This document shows positions 16,627-23,545 of a stretch of DNA of 23,545 bases, one piece after another (position 1 is the stretch's first letter; the number at the start of each line of letters is the position of its first letter). Origin of the DNA: UBA4658 sp002405485 (GTDB lineage: Bacteria > Planctomycetota > Phycisphaerae > Phycisphaerales > UBA1924); the NCBI GenBank assembly GCA_036823255.1, contig DAISGC010000065.1:1-23545 (forward strand). Reading direction: 5' to 3'. The notes beneath the pieces were generated by a model. It did no database searches, had not been told where the DNA came from, and saw only the letters and a list, made by a program, of their open reading frames with translations. Made by a program: the position numbers and the translations under genes.

Positions 16627-18363
16627 TCACGCCTCGCGATCGGGGCGATATCCCTGCGCGATCGGAAAGCGCCGCCCGGATCCGAACGCCACGCTCGTCA
16701 CCTTCAGTCCGACGGCCGCCTGCTTCCGCTTGAACTCACTCACGTCGATGAGTCGGACCACACGCGCGACCGTCCGGGCGTCGATCCCGGACTCCTGAGC
16801 GATCGTCCTGGGATGCTGATGCCGCTCGACGTATCGCGACACGATCTCGTCGAGCACCGGATACGGCGGCAACGTGTCCTGATCGGTCTGGTTCGGGCGC
16901 AGCTCCGCCGAAGGAGGTTTGCTGATGCTCGCCTCCGGTATCGGCGCTCCGTTCAAGCCCTCGATGCTCAGCTTCGCGGGATGGTCGTTCATCCACCTGG
17001 CCAGCGCATACACCCAGTGCTTGGTCACGTCCGAAAGCACCGCGAGCCCACCGTTCATGTCTCCGTACAGCGTCGCATACCCCACGGCCATCTCGCTCTT
17101 GTTCCCGGTCGTGAGCAGCAGATGCCCGAACTTGTTCGAGATCGCCATGAGCAGCGTTCCCCGACAGCGCGACTGCAGGTTCTCCTCGGTGACGTCCGCG
17201 GGCCGATCCTCGAACGTCGGTGCGAGTGCCCCAAGCATCGCCGCAAACGGCTCCTCGATCGGCACCGTCAGCATCCGAACGCCCAGCCGACGCGCCAGCT
17301 CCGCCGCGTCATCGCGGGAGCCCTGCGAGCTGTACCGGCTCGGCAGACTCACTCCCAGCACGTTGCCCGCCCCGACCGCCGCCGCCGCCAGCACGCACGT
17401 CACCGCCGAGTCGATTCCGCCCGAAAGCCCCAGCACGACCGATCGAAACCCGGTCTTTCGGCAGTAGTCACGGATCCCAAGCACCAACGCGCGATACAAC
17501 TGCTCCTCGTCCGCCGCCGTATCCGCGGCCGACATCCCAGCGCCTGATTCCAGATCGCTGACGAGTACATCGCTCTCAAACCGCGAACCGGCGGCCACAA
17601 GCGCCCCGCTCGGATCGAACACGCACGCGTGACCGTCGAAGATCAGATCGTCGTTCCCGCCCACTTGATTCACCGCTGCAACATGCACCCCTCGCTGCAC
17701 GGCGTGACCCCGCAGCAGCTCCCGATGCCGCCGTGTCTTGCCCAGCACGAACGGACTCGCCGATGGATTCACGATCAGATCCGCCCCTGCACGCCCATCG
17801 GGCTGCGTCGCACACAGCTCGGCGACCGGATCGGGCTTGCGCGCATAGCGATGCGCGAACCCCACGTCCTGCCCCCGCCACAGATCCTCGCAGATCGACA
17901 GCCCCACCCGCCAGGTCCTCCCCGCGCGCGTCGGCACGTCTATGACCGCCGGGCGATCGCCGTCCACGAAGTACCGGTCCTCGTCGAACACGTCATACGT
18001 CGGCAGCAGACGCTTGTCGTATGACGCGATGAGCTCCCCGTCTCGATACGCGAGCAAGGCGTTGGCGACGCCCGACCCCGTCTTGTCCATGTCGTCCGGA
18101 TCCACCGGCAGCGGGCAGCCGAAGACCAGCGTCAGCCCCGACGAGTGCCGCTCCCCAAGCTCTCGCGCATGCCGCGCACACTCGCCGACAAACTGCTCGG
18201 CGAGCAGCAGATCCTTCGGCGGATACCCGCACACCGCAAGTTCCGGCGCGACCACCAGGTCCGCCCCAGCCACACGCGCCCGTTCCGCGGCGCGAGCGAT
18301 CAGTGCGGTGTTGCCCGACAGGTCACCGACGGTGGGATTGATCTGAGCGAGGGCGATGCGCAT
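16627..18363 (-). CDS. nadE: Glutamine-dependent NAD+ synthetase
   Basis: 578 aa from the ATG at 18363; a TTG 18 bases upstream is in frame but less likely. It makes NAD+ from nicotinic acid adenine dinucleotide, ATP and glutamine. The N-terminal nitrilase-type glutaminase has the triad E41 (PELAVCGYPP), K117 (YDKRLLPTY) and C158 (SICEDLW). The C-terminal synthetase has the ATP-pyrophosphatase P-loop SGGIDS (314-319) and the conserved LTTGNKSEMAVGYATLYGD and FKRKQ segments. Both domains are complete and the length is usual for the two-domain bacterial enzyme. It is 39 bases after the flippase-like gene on the same strand, so the three genes upstream to downstream may share a transcript, although NAD synthesis has no evident link to envelope glycans. 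Confidence 0.96.
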   Translation of the reverse strand: MRIALAQINPTVGDLSGNTALIARAAERARVAGADLVVAPELAVCGYPPKDLLLAEQFVGECARHARELGERHSSGLTLVFGCPLPVDPDDMDKTGSGVANALLAYRDGELIASYDKRLLPTYDVFDEDRYFVDGDRPAVIDVPTRAGRTWRVGLSICEDLWRGQDVGFAHRYARKPDPVAELCATQPDGRAGADLIVNPSASPFVLGKTRRHRELLRGHAVQRGVHVAAVNQVGGNDDLIFDGHACVFDPSGALVAAGSRFESDVLVSDLESGAGMSAADTAADEEQLYRALVLGIRDYCRKTGFRSVVLGLSGGIDSAVTCVLAAAAVGAGNVLGVSLPSRYSSQGSRDDAAELARRLGVRMLTVPIEEPFAAMLGALAPTFEDRPADVTEENLQSRCRGTLLMAISNKFGHLLLTTGNKSEMAVGYATLYGDMNGGLAVLSDVTKHWVYALARWMNDHPAKLSIEGLNGAPIPEASISKPPSAELRPNQTDQDTLPPYPVLDEIVSRYVERHQHPRTIAQESGIDARTVARVVRLIDVSEFKRKQAAVGLKVTSVAFGSGRRFPIAQGYRPDREA

Positions 18364-18402
18364 GGGGTGGGCCAACTTCAAGATCCGGCAGATACGCCGA
18401 CG

Positions 18403-19491
18403 TCACGGCTCATCATTGGAACCCCGGACCACCGAGACCGGCTCGGCGGCCTCCGATGCCAGGCGCCCCTCCCGCCCCGCCGAACCACGCAGCAGCCGAT
18501 CCGGCCGCAGATACGCGAGCCCGATCATCGAGCCGACCAGCAGCACCGCCGTCTCCGTCGCGGAGATCATCAGCACGATGATCGCCAGCGCGTCGAAGTC
18601 CATCCCGGAGAGCACCACCCCGAGAAAACCGGCCGTACCCGCCTCCCGCGCGCCGACCTGGCCGGTGGGCGCCAGCGCCCCGATGAGAAAGAACGTCGAT
18701 CCTGCGAGCACGGCCTGATCCCACGTCAGCGGCTGATCCACGATCGCCGCGGCGATCTTGAACCGCCCTGCCTGCACGCAGATGTCCAGTGTTCGAAGAC
18801 CCACGCCCATCCACACCGAGCGCGCGTCGCCCAGCATCCGCACACCCTCGTGGCCTCGCTCCAGAAGCGCCGCCGACTTGAGCATCGAAGGCATCGGCAG
18901 ACGCACCCAGAACCCGGCCACGCGCGCCCACACGCGCTCGTTCCGCAGAGCCCGGGCGCACGCGAGCATCGCTCCCGCCGCCGCGCACACCCCGGCAGCG
19001 CACCCCGCCAGCCAGAACCCGTCGGGCGTCTGCCGCCACATCGTCACCAGCAGAATGGGCCCGACCACCGCCCCCATCACCGCCGAGATCGCCACGAACC
19101 ACGCACCGATCGTGAGCACCGGAACTCCGTCTCGCCGATTGTGCACCAGCACGCGGAAGACCAGACTGAGCTTCATCGGCAGCAGCGCCAGCAGGCACGC
19201 GATCACGTTGATCGCCTGCACGTCCAGCCATCGCAATCGACGAACCGGGCGCAGCGCCGCGTGAAACACACTCCCGGAGATCAGCACGACCACCATCGAC
19301 AACCCGATGAGCGCAAGCTTCTCATGCGCCGGCGCCGCCAGCAGCTTCGCGAGCTGCTGCTGATTCTGCGGCTTCACCGCCACGTGCACGCAATACCCCA
19401 GCAGCCCAAGACCGATCACGAACCCAAGGATCTGCGCAATCGCCCTCAGCCCGCGCCCGCCCTCCCGGGATGTTCCTCCCGCGCCGCTCAT
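18403..19491 (-). CDS. Polytopic membrane protein, lysylphosphatidylglycerol synthase TM-region (flippase-like) family
   Basis: 362 aa. The ATG overlaps the stop of the upstream glycosyltransferase gene (ATGA). There are about seven or eight hydrophobic segments separated by short Arg-rich loops. Family-like landmarks are the conserved VVVLISGSVFHAALR region, LLPMKLSLVFRVLVHNRRDG, and near the C-terminus FFLIGALAPTGQVGAREAG, which resembles the PGGLGVREA-type motif of the LPG-synthase TM/flippase-like family. Proteins of this family without the cytosolic synthetase domain are often found next to glycosyltransferases and are thought to move lipid-linked substrates or modify lipids. The specific substrate is unknown. 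The family call is from pattern only. Confidence 0.72.
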   Translation of the reverse strand: MSGAGGTSREGGRGLRAIAQILGFVIGLGLLGYCVHVAVKPQNQQQLAKLLAAPAHEKLALIGLSMVVVLISGSVFHAALRPVRRLRWLDVQAINVIACLLALLPMKLSLVFRVLVHNRRDGVPVLTIGAWFVAISAVMGAVVGPILLVTMWRQTPDGFWLAGCAAGVCAAAGAMLACARALRNERVWARVAGFWVRLPMPSMLKSAALLERGHEGVRMLGDARSVWMGVGLRTLDICVQAGRFKIAAAIVDQPLTWDQAVLAGSTFFLIGALAPTGQVGAREAGTAGFLGVVLSGMDFDALAIIVLMISATETAVLLVGSMIGLAYLRPDRLLRGSAGREGRLASEAAEPVSVVRGSNDEP

Positions 19492-21788
19492 GGCCCCACC
19501 CCGGACTCGCGCACGTCCGGCTGATCGATCGTGATGCGCACCAGAGCCCTGCCGCTCATCACGCCTTCGCCGGCGCCCGGACTTGGCCACGCTCGGACCC
19601 GCTCAAGCCCCGAGCTCGGCGACGTAAGCCACAGCCGGAGATTCTCCGGCGTCACCCGAGAATCGTAATACCGATCGCGCGTCACCAGCCGCGCCAACTC
19701 GTCGAAGTTCACCAGCACGTACCGCACGCCCATCTCTCGCAGCCAGAGCGACCACGCCCGCGGATCCCCCGGCGCCGCGGCCATCGCCGAGCCCAGCGGC
19801 GAGGCGTCCCAGGTCGTGTGATACACCACCGTCGACGCCACCCCTGCTCGCGCCCCGCCCACCGCATTGAACGTGTACAGCGGCGTCGAGTCTCCAAGCA
19901 GGTACACCCCTTCGCCCACCCGCCCGGCCGTCTGCGGAGCCAGCACCAGATTCAGGTACGCATCCGGCGTCGGCAGGCGATCGATGATCGCCTCACGCTC
20001 CTGACCGCTCGACCTGGCAAGCTCGCCTGCAAAGTTCGCGCCCGTGAGCGCTCCGGGACCGAACACCAGCAGCCGATTCGGAGTCCCGCCGTCCTCGGTC
20101 AGAAACAGCAGAATCGACCGTCCCGCCTGAGACAATGGTGCCAAGGCCAGCACCACGAGCGCCGCGATCGTCACACCCCAAGACCGCTCCGGCGTCCGGC
20201 CGCGCGACACCCACGCCACCAGCCCGCACCCCGCGAGCGCAAGCACCATGGCCGTCGGCACAAGCATCGTCATCAGGAACCGAGACTGCATGTGCGTCAG
20301 ACCCATCCAGCACACCGCCTGGATCACCGTCCCCGCGAGCACCACCGCCGCCAGACCCCGCGATCGCTTCCACGCCAGCGCACCACCGCACCCAAGCGCG
20401 AGCACAAGCACCATGATCGCGTACTGCTCATGCCGCAGTCCGTACGCGCTGCTCAAGAGTCGCATGACCCGATCACCAAGGCCCATGCCCGGCGGCGCGT
20501 GATGATTCGCCGCGTGCCTGGCCACCTGCTCGCTGGTCCAGTGTCCAGACCCAAGCACGCTCGCGGCAAACGGAAACACCGGGTTCCCCGACGCCAGCGC
20601 ATTGCGCACCAGCCACGGCCCGATCGCCAGAAGTCCGCCAAGCGACCCCAGCAGCACCGTGAACACCCACGGCTTGATCCTCGGCCCCGGCGCGTGCATG
20701 AGCAGCAACGCTCCAACCGTCGGGCCGGCAAACAGCAGCGCCGTCGGCTTGCACCCGCACGCAAGCCCCACGAACACCCCCGCCAGCACCGCTCGGCGAC
20801 CAGGCCCAAGCCGCTCGTCCATCGCCGCAAGCGCTCCCCCCGCAAACATCGCAAGCAGTGCCGCCTCCGTGTACGCCAGCGACCCCACGACGATCGTCCA
20901 CGGCGTGCACAGCACCAGCGCCCCCGAGATCACCCCGATCGTCCGACGCACAAGCGCCGGCGCACCCACACGTTCCGCAAGCGCCCATCCCAGGCGTCCG
21001 CTCACCAGCGCCGCCACGATCGCGCACAGCCCGTGCAGCAACTGCGTCCCCAGAATCCACATGCCCTCCCCGCCGATCATCCTCGCCACCGGCTCGTTCA
21101 GACCGGGCATCATCGCGCCAAGGTGCAGGTACCCCGCCTCTACCAGCGACGGCAGGTACGAGTAGACATTGTGCTCCGACGGCCAGAGCCGATCCCCCGC
21201 CGCCCACTCCTTGGGCAGTTGCAGGTGATAGCTCAGCGCATCAAACGCCCCGAACTCCGACCGCCACAACGCCCCCGGCGGATTGCACGCCGCCACCACC
21301 AGCAGCGCAAGGCCCGGAGCCCACACCAGCGACGACACGGGAAGCACAGGCCAACGCTCCGGCCTCAACGTTCCCCCCGGACGCACCATCTGATCCAGCA
21401 GCATCATCAGCCCGGCCGACGCCACGCCCCACCCGACAACCCTCGGCCAAACGCCCTCGCCCGACAGCAGGCCGAGCATCCCCAGCATGTGACTCAGCCA
21501 CAGCATCAGCCCAAGCCCCAGCCCAAGCTGCAGCCAGTGCCGGTTCGGCGAGCCCGCCGCCAGCACCGCCGCGAGCGGCCTCGCCAGCCCGACTCCCCCA
21601 AGCACATACCCGCACGCCACCAGCCCCGCGCTCAGCACCGTCGAGAGCACCGTCACCGGACCGAACATCCCGGGCACCTGCTCCGGAAGACCCGTCCAAG
21701 ACAGCCCCGCGATCAGCACGCCCAGCACCCCGCCCAGGGCCAGCGGCCCGGCGACTCGACTTTTCAGCGGCAAGGCCGACGCGTGCAT
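19488..21788 (-). CDS. GT39/ArnT-like polytopic membrane glycosyltransferase
   Basis: 766 aa from the ATG at 21788; an extension upstream would run into the divergent promoter region. About twelve or more hydrophobic helices span the first 560 residues. The first large outside loop carries FGAFDALSYHLQLPKEW with D183 and H188, the kind of acidic loop motif found in dolichyl- or undecaprenyl-phosphate sugar transferases (GT39/PMT/ArnT clan). The last roughly 200 residues form a soluble domain (GEGVYLLGDSTPLYTFN...MGVRYVLVNFDELARL), as in many long bacterial members. It should transfer a sugar from a polyprenyl-phosphate donor on the outer face of the cytoplasmic membrane; donor and acceptor are unknown. 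The stop overlaps the flippase-like gene, so the two probably work in one envelope glycan pathway. Confidence 0.78.
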   Translation of the reverse strand: MHASALPLKSRVAGPLALGGVLGVLIAGLSWTGLPEQVPGMFGPVTVLSTVLSAGLVACGYVLGGVGLARPLAAVLAAGSPNRHWLQLGLGLGLMLWLSHMLGMLGLLSGEGVWPRVVGWGVASAGLMMLLDQMVRPGGTLRPERWPVLPVSSLVWAPGLALLVVAACNPPGALWRSEFGAFDALSYHLQLPKEWAAGDRLWPSEHNVYSYLPSLVEAGYLHLGAMMPGLNEPVARMIGGEGMWILGTQLLHGLCAIVAALVSGRLGWALAERVGAPALVRRTIGVISGALVLCTPWTIVVGSLAYTEAALLAMFAGGALAAMDERLGPGRRAVLAGVFVGLACGCKPTALLFAGPTVGALLLMHAPGPRIKPWVFTVLLGSLGGLLAIGPWLVRNALASGNPVFPFAASVLGSGHWTSEQVARHAANHHAPPGMGLGDRVMRLLSSAYGLRHEQYAIMVLVLALGCGGALAWKRSRGLAAVVLAGTVIQAVCWMGLTHMQSRFLMTMLVPTAMVLALAGCGLVAWVSRGRTPERSWGVTIAALVVLALAPLSQAGRSILLFLTEDGGTPNRLLVFGPGALTGANFAGELARSSGQEREAIIDRLPTPDAYLNLVLAPQTAGRVGEGVYLLGDSTPLYTFNAVGGARAGVASTVVYHTTWDASPLGSAMAAAPGDPRAWSLWLREMGVRYVLVNFDELARLVTRDRYYDSRVTPENLRLWLTSPSSGLERVRAWPSPGAGEGVMSGRALVRITIDQPDVRESGVGP

Positions 21789-21889
21789 GGGGCCGGAGTG
21801 TAGAGGCAACGCCCCGCCGGATCGCGACTCGGCGCCCCTGTGCGCCCGCCCCTGCGCAAGCCCGCCCCGCCGCCCGTGTACCATCGTCC
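21789..21889. promoter_or_regulatory. Divergent promoter region between glycosyltransferase and Fur-family gene
   Basis: Only 101 bases separate two divergent starts. On the plus strand TACCAT, preceded by TG, lies 5 bases before the ATG at 21890; if it is a -10 element the transcript would begin at or next to the ATG, giving a leaderless message. This fits the absence of a ribosome site before that ATG. No clear promoter was seen for the minus strand. Confidence 0.25.
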
Positions 21890-22366
21890 ATGCCCGCTTC
21901 CGACGATCTCGAGCATCTGTCGATCATCGAGCCGCTGTGCGCAGTCTTTCGTCGCAAGCTCAAGCAGGTCGGGCTCAAGTACACCCCGGAGCGAGCTCAG
22001 ATCCTTGACGCCATCATCCGCCGCGATGGCGAGGCCCCAGGCGTCTTCCAGGCCGACGAGCTCCTCGCCGCCATGCGATCCGCCGGGTTCCGCGTCAGCA
22101 AGGCGACCATCTACCGGACCATCAAGCTCCTCGCCGAATCCGGCATCATTCAGCAGGTGCTCTTTGACGCCGAGACCTCGCACTACCAGCTCGCCTACGG
22201 CAAGAGCGCCTCAGCCCTGCTCGTGAACGTGGACACGCAGGAGATCATCCCCGTCGAGCTGCCCGAACTCGCCGCCGTCCGAGATCGCATCTGCCGCGAG
22301 CACAACCTGCTCCCAGAGGGCCATCGACTGGTGATCTACGCCAGGTCACGCCCGCGCCCGTCGTAA
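21890..22366 (+). CDS. Fur-family regulator with degenerate metal-binding region
   Basis: 158 aa, the usual Fur length. The DNA-binding winged helix is well preserved: LKQVGLKYTPERAQILDAI, then ADELLAAMRSAGFRVSKATIYRTIKLLAESGIIQQVLF. The dimerisation half ends with the usual EHNLLPEGHRLVIYARSR. However, the segment that in typical Fur proteins reads HHDHxxCxxCGKVIEF is replaced here by KSASALLVNVDTQEIIPVE at the same spacing, so both the His cluster and the CxxC zinc site are missing, and the C-terminal Cys pair is also absent. The His expected near FQADELL is missing too. It may therefore not sense iron or zinc in the standard way. It is convergent with exbD. ExbD in TonB systems is a common Fur target, but no Fur box was identified. 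Confidence 0.85.
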   Translation: MPASDDLEHLSIIEPLCAVFRRKLKQVGLKYTPERAQILDAIIRRDGEAPGVFQADELLAAMRSAGFRVSKATIYRTIKLLAESGIIQQVLFDAETSHYQLAYGKSASALLVNVDTQEIIPVELPELAAVRDRICREHNLLPEGHRLVIYARSRPRPS

Positions 22367-22393
22367 ACCCACCGCCATGGGCAGCACGCCGCG

Positions 22394-22412
22394 GCGACAC
22401 CGGTTCCGTCGC
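22394..22412. terminator. Small hairpin between convergent Fur and exbD genes
   Basis: GCGAC (22394-22398) and GTCGC (22408-22412) form a 5-bp stem around a 9-base loop in the 47-base gap between the two stop codons. It could serve as a shared terminator, but it is short and has no T-tract. Confidence 0.2.
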
Positions 22413-22413
22413 G

Positions 22414-22953
22414 TCATCCCGACACGCCGTATCCGACTTTGGTGATCCCCTTGGCTTCGCACGCCGCGTGCACCCGCACGATGTCCTTGTACGGCACCGA
22501 GCGCGTCGGCTTGATGAGCACCTGGATCTTCGTCGTCGCCTCGCCATCGGGAAAAGACCCGATCCGCTCCTCAAACTGCTCCACGCTCACCCGCGAGAAG
22601 CCCAGGAAGCTCACCACCGTCCGCGACGTCGCCGGATCCACGTCCAGCATCACTTCCATGCGCGTCGGCGGCGGCGCCAGCGGGTCGTTGGGCGCGTTCA
22701 CTGTGCTCCCACGACCGGCCTGGAACGGAATCGCCGCACGCAGAAACCACTCGCTCCCCAGAAACGCCGCCGTCGCCATGAAGAAGATCAGGATGACCAG
22801 CACGATGTCCACCATCGGCGTCATGTTCGGACCAAAGTGCAGCGAGTGCATGTCCAGCGCGCTCCGCTTGCGAAACCCCCGCCGCGGCCCGCGACGCCGC
22901 GGCGAAGCGTCCGCCGACGCACCGCCCGCAGGTGTTGACCACGCCTCGCTCAT
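22414..22953 (-). CDS. ExbD/TolR-family biopolymer transport protein (second copy)
   Basis: 179 aa. A basic, Ser/Pro/Arg-rich cytosolic N-terminus of about 40 residues precedes FGPNMTPMVDIVLVILIFFM, in which D49 corresponds to the proton-path Asp of ExbD (D25 in E. coli). One membrane helix spans about 46-66. The periplasmic part, about 110 residues, ends in a small alpha/beta domain (KIQVLIKPTRSVPYKDIVRVHAACEAKGITKVGYG) typical of the family. With an ExbB/TolQ channel it would use the proton gradient to drive work at the outer membrane. The ATG overlaps the stop of the other exbD gene (ATGA). The 40-residue N-terminal tail is longer than in E. coli ExbD. Confidence 0.92.
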   Translation of the reverse strand: MSEAWSTPAGGASADASPRRRGPRRGFRKRSALDMHSLHFGPNMTPMVDIVLVILIFFMATAAFLGSEWFLRAAIPFQAGRGSTVNAPNDPLAPPPTRMEVMLDVDPATSRTVVSFLGFSRVSVEQFEERIGSFPDGEATTKIQVLIKPTRSVPYKDIVRVHAACEAKGITKVGYGVSG

Positions 22954-23408
22954 GAGTTCCGCTCCGTCGCCACACGCACGCTCCGTGCCCCCCCCAGCCC
23001 CACTGCCCGCAGCACCGGCTCAATCGACCCGAACGGCAGCTCCCGATCCGCACGCACCTGCACCGACGCGTCCGGACTCGTCGCCAGCTTCCCACGCACC
23101 GCGGCTTCCAGGTCCTTGGGAAAGTTCGTGAGCTTTCCATCCACCTGCACCCTCACCCCATACGCGCTCCAGCCCGTCTGCCCGTCCTCTGGTCCCGCTC
23201 GCACCACCGTCACCACCAGCGGCGCCGAGGACTGCTCCTTCTGGCCAATCCCCGCTGTCGGCAGATTCACCGGCAGCCCCCGATCCGTCGCCAGCTTGCC
23301 GACGATCAGAAAGAAGATGATCAGACACATCACCACGTCGATGAGCGGAGTGACGTTCACGGCCTCGGCGCCGGAGCTCGATGAATGACTCAGCCGACGA
23401 ATCCGCAC
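22950..23408 (-). CDS. ExbD/TolR-family biopolymer transport protein (first copy)
   Basis: 152 aa from a GTG preceded by GGAGG (complement of 23418-23422) at 9 bases. The short N-terminus leads into VNVTPLIDVVMCLIIFFLIVG, with D24 as the conserved proton-path Asp and one membrane helix at about 21-38. The periplasmic domain contains the usual beta-alpha pattern, with VQVRADRELPFGSIEPVLRAV near the end. It is clearly diverged from the adjacent copy, so the two may form a mixed dimer in one motor, as seen for other tandem exbD genes. The partner channel gene is expected just upstream, beyond the right edge. Confidence 0.92.
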   Translation of the reverse strand: MRIRRLSHSSSSGAEAVNVTPLIDVVMCLIIFFLIVGKLATDRGLPVNLPTAGIGQKEQSSAPLVVTVVRAGPEDGQTGWSAYGVRVQVDGKLTNFPKDLEAAVRGKLATSPDASVQVRADRELPFGSIEPVLRAVGLGGARSVRVATERNS

Positions 23409-23545
23409 GCCCGTGTGCCTCCGCTGCCCTCACCCTACCCCACTCCGAGCCCAATCCCCGTCTGGCATGCCAGTCTCACTCCCGTCTCGCTGCGGTCACC
23501 GCGGCGCCGGCGCCGGTCGCCCGCCCGCCCCAGCCGTCCCCGTAC
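23409..23545 (-). other. Right-edge sequence, possible end of an upstream exbB-like gene
   Basis: 137 bases upstream of the exbD pair. On the minus strand one frame is open from the window edge to a TGA at 23496-23498 and would encode a Gly/Ala/Pro-rich tail ending PAPAPR; another frame is open to a slightly later stop. Either could be the C-terminus of an upstream ExbB/TolQ gene, as gene order exbB-exbD-exbD would predict, but the fragment is too short and low in complexity to identify. The rest is the ribosome site of the first exbD. Confidence 0.2.

Noticed and set aside
14886..16733. A 615-codon frame on the plus strand opposite DUF1800
   Set aside because: Arg-rich antisense shadow of a well-supported gene.
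19470..21803. A 777-codon frame on the plus strand opposite the glycosyltransferase
   Set aside because: The product is almost all Arg, His, Pro and Gln, a typical antisense artefact of GC-rich coding DNA.
20858..21889. Long N-terminal extension of the Fur-family frame
   Set aside because: The extension is Pro/Ala/Arg-rich antisense to the glycosyltransferase; the family's N-terminus matches the ATG at 21890.

Overview
The window looks like an ordinary chromosomal segment of a high-GC planctomycete, most likely class Phycisphaerae. This placement is an inference from gene content: a secreted protein with a PAP-type (PEP-CTERM-like) C-terminal anchor, a large secreted ELW/DGT-repeat protein ending in a duplicated dockerin-like module with a terminal Gly-Cys, a DUF1800/DUF1501 pair whose DUF1501 member carries a Tat signal, and a sigma/anti-sigma pair. 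No rRNA, tRNA, CRISPR array, transposase, integrase or phage gene was seen.

Layout. 1-268 is non-coding and carries two inverted-repeat structures. A secreted PAP-CTERM protein (minus, 269-1096) is divergent from an ECF-type sigma factor and its membrane anti-sigma partner (plus, 1480-2843, ATGA overlap). Then a minus-strand group follows: recQ, a small membrane protein translationally coupled to it by an ATGA overlap, and a HAD phosphatase (2899-6533). Upstream of recQ on the same strand is a secreted ELW-repeat/dockerin protein of about 1,020 codons (6648-9710), split by one in-frame TAG. Next come aconitase and a hotdog thioesterase with a GTGA stop/start overlap (9969-13261), preceded by an AT-rich regulatory island with tandem CAATCAAT repeats. 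DUF1800 and DUF1501 form the next pair (13602-16442). A three-gene minus-strand group then encodes a polytopic GT39-like glycosyltransferase, a flippase-like membrane protein and glutamine-dependent NAD synthetase (16627-21788). A Fur-family regulator (plus, 21890-22366) is divergent from that group and convergent with two overlapping exbD genes (22414-23408) at the right edge.

How the genes relate. Several pairs are tightly coupled (sigma/anti-sigma, recQ/membrane protein, aconitase/thioesterase, glycosyltransferase/flippase-like protein, exbD/exbD), which points to co-expression. The GT39-like protein and the flippase-like protein probably act on lipid-linked sugars at the envelope. The two ExbD proteins presumably need an ExbB/TolQ channel encoded just beyond the right edge.

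I did not find a convincing new multi-gene system. The observations most worth checking are the amber codon in the ELW-repeat gene, a Fur protein whose usual His/Cys metal-binding segment is absent, the tandem repeats upstream of aconitase, and the branched inverted-repeat structure at 161-233.
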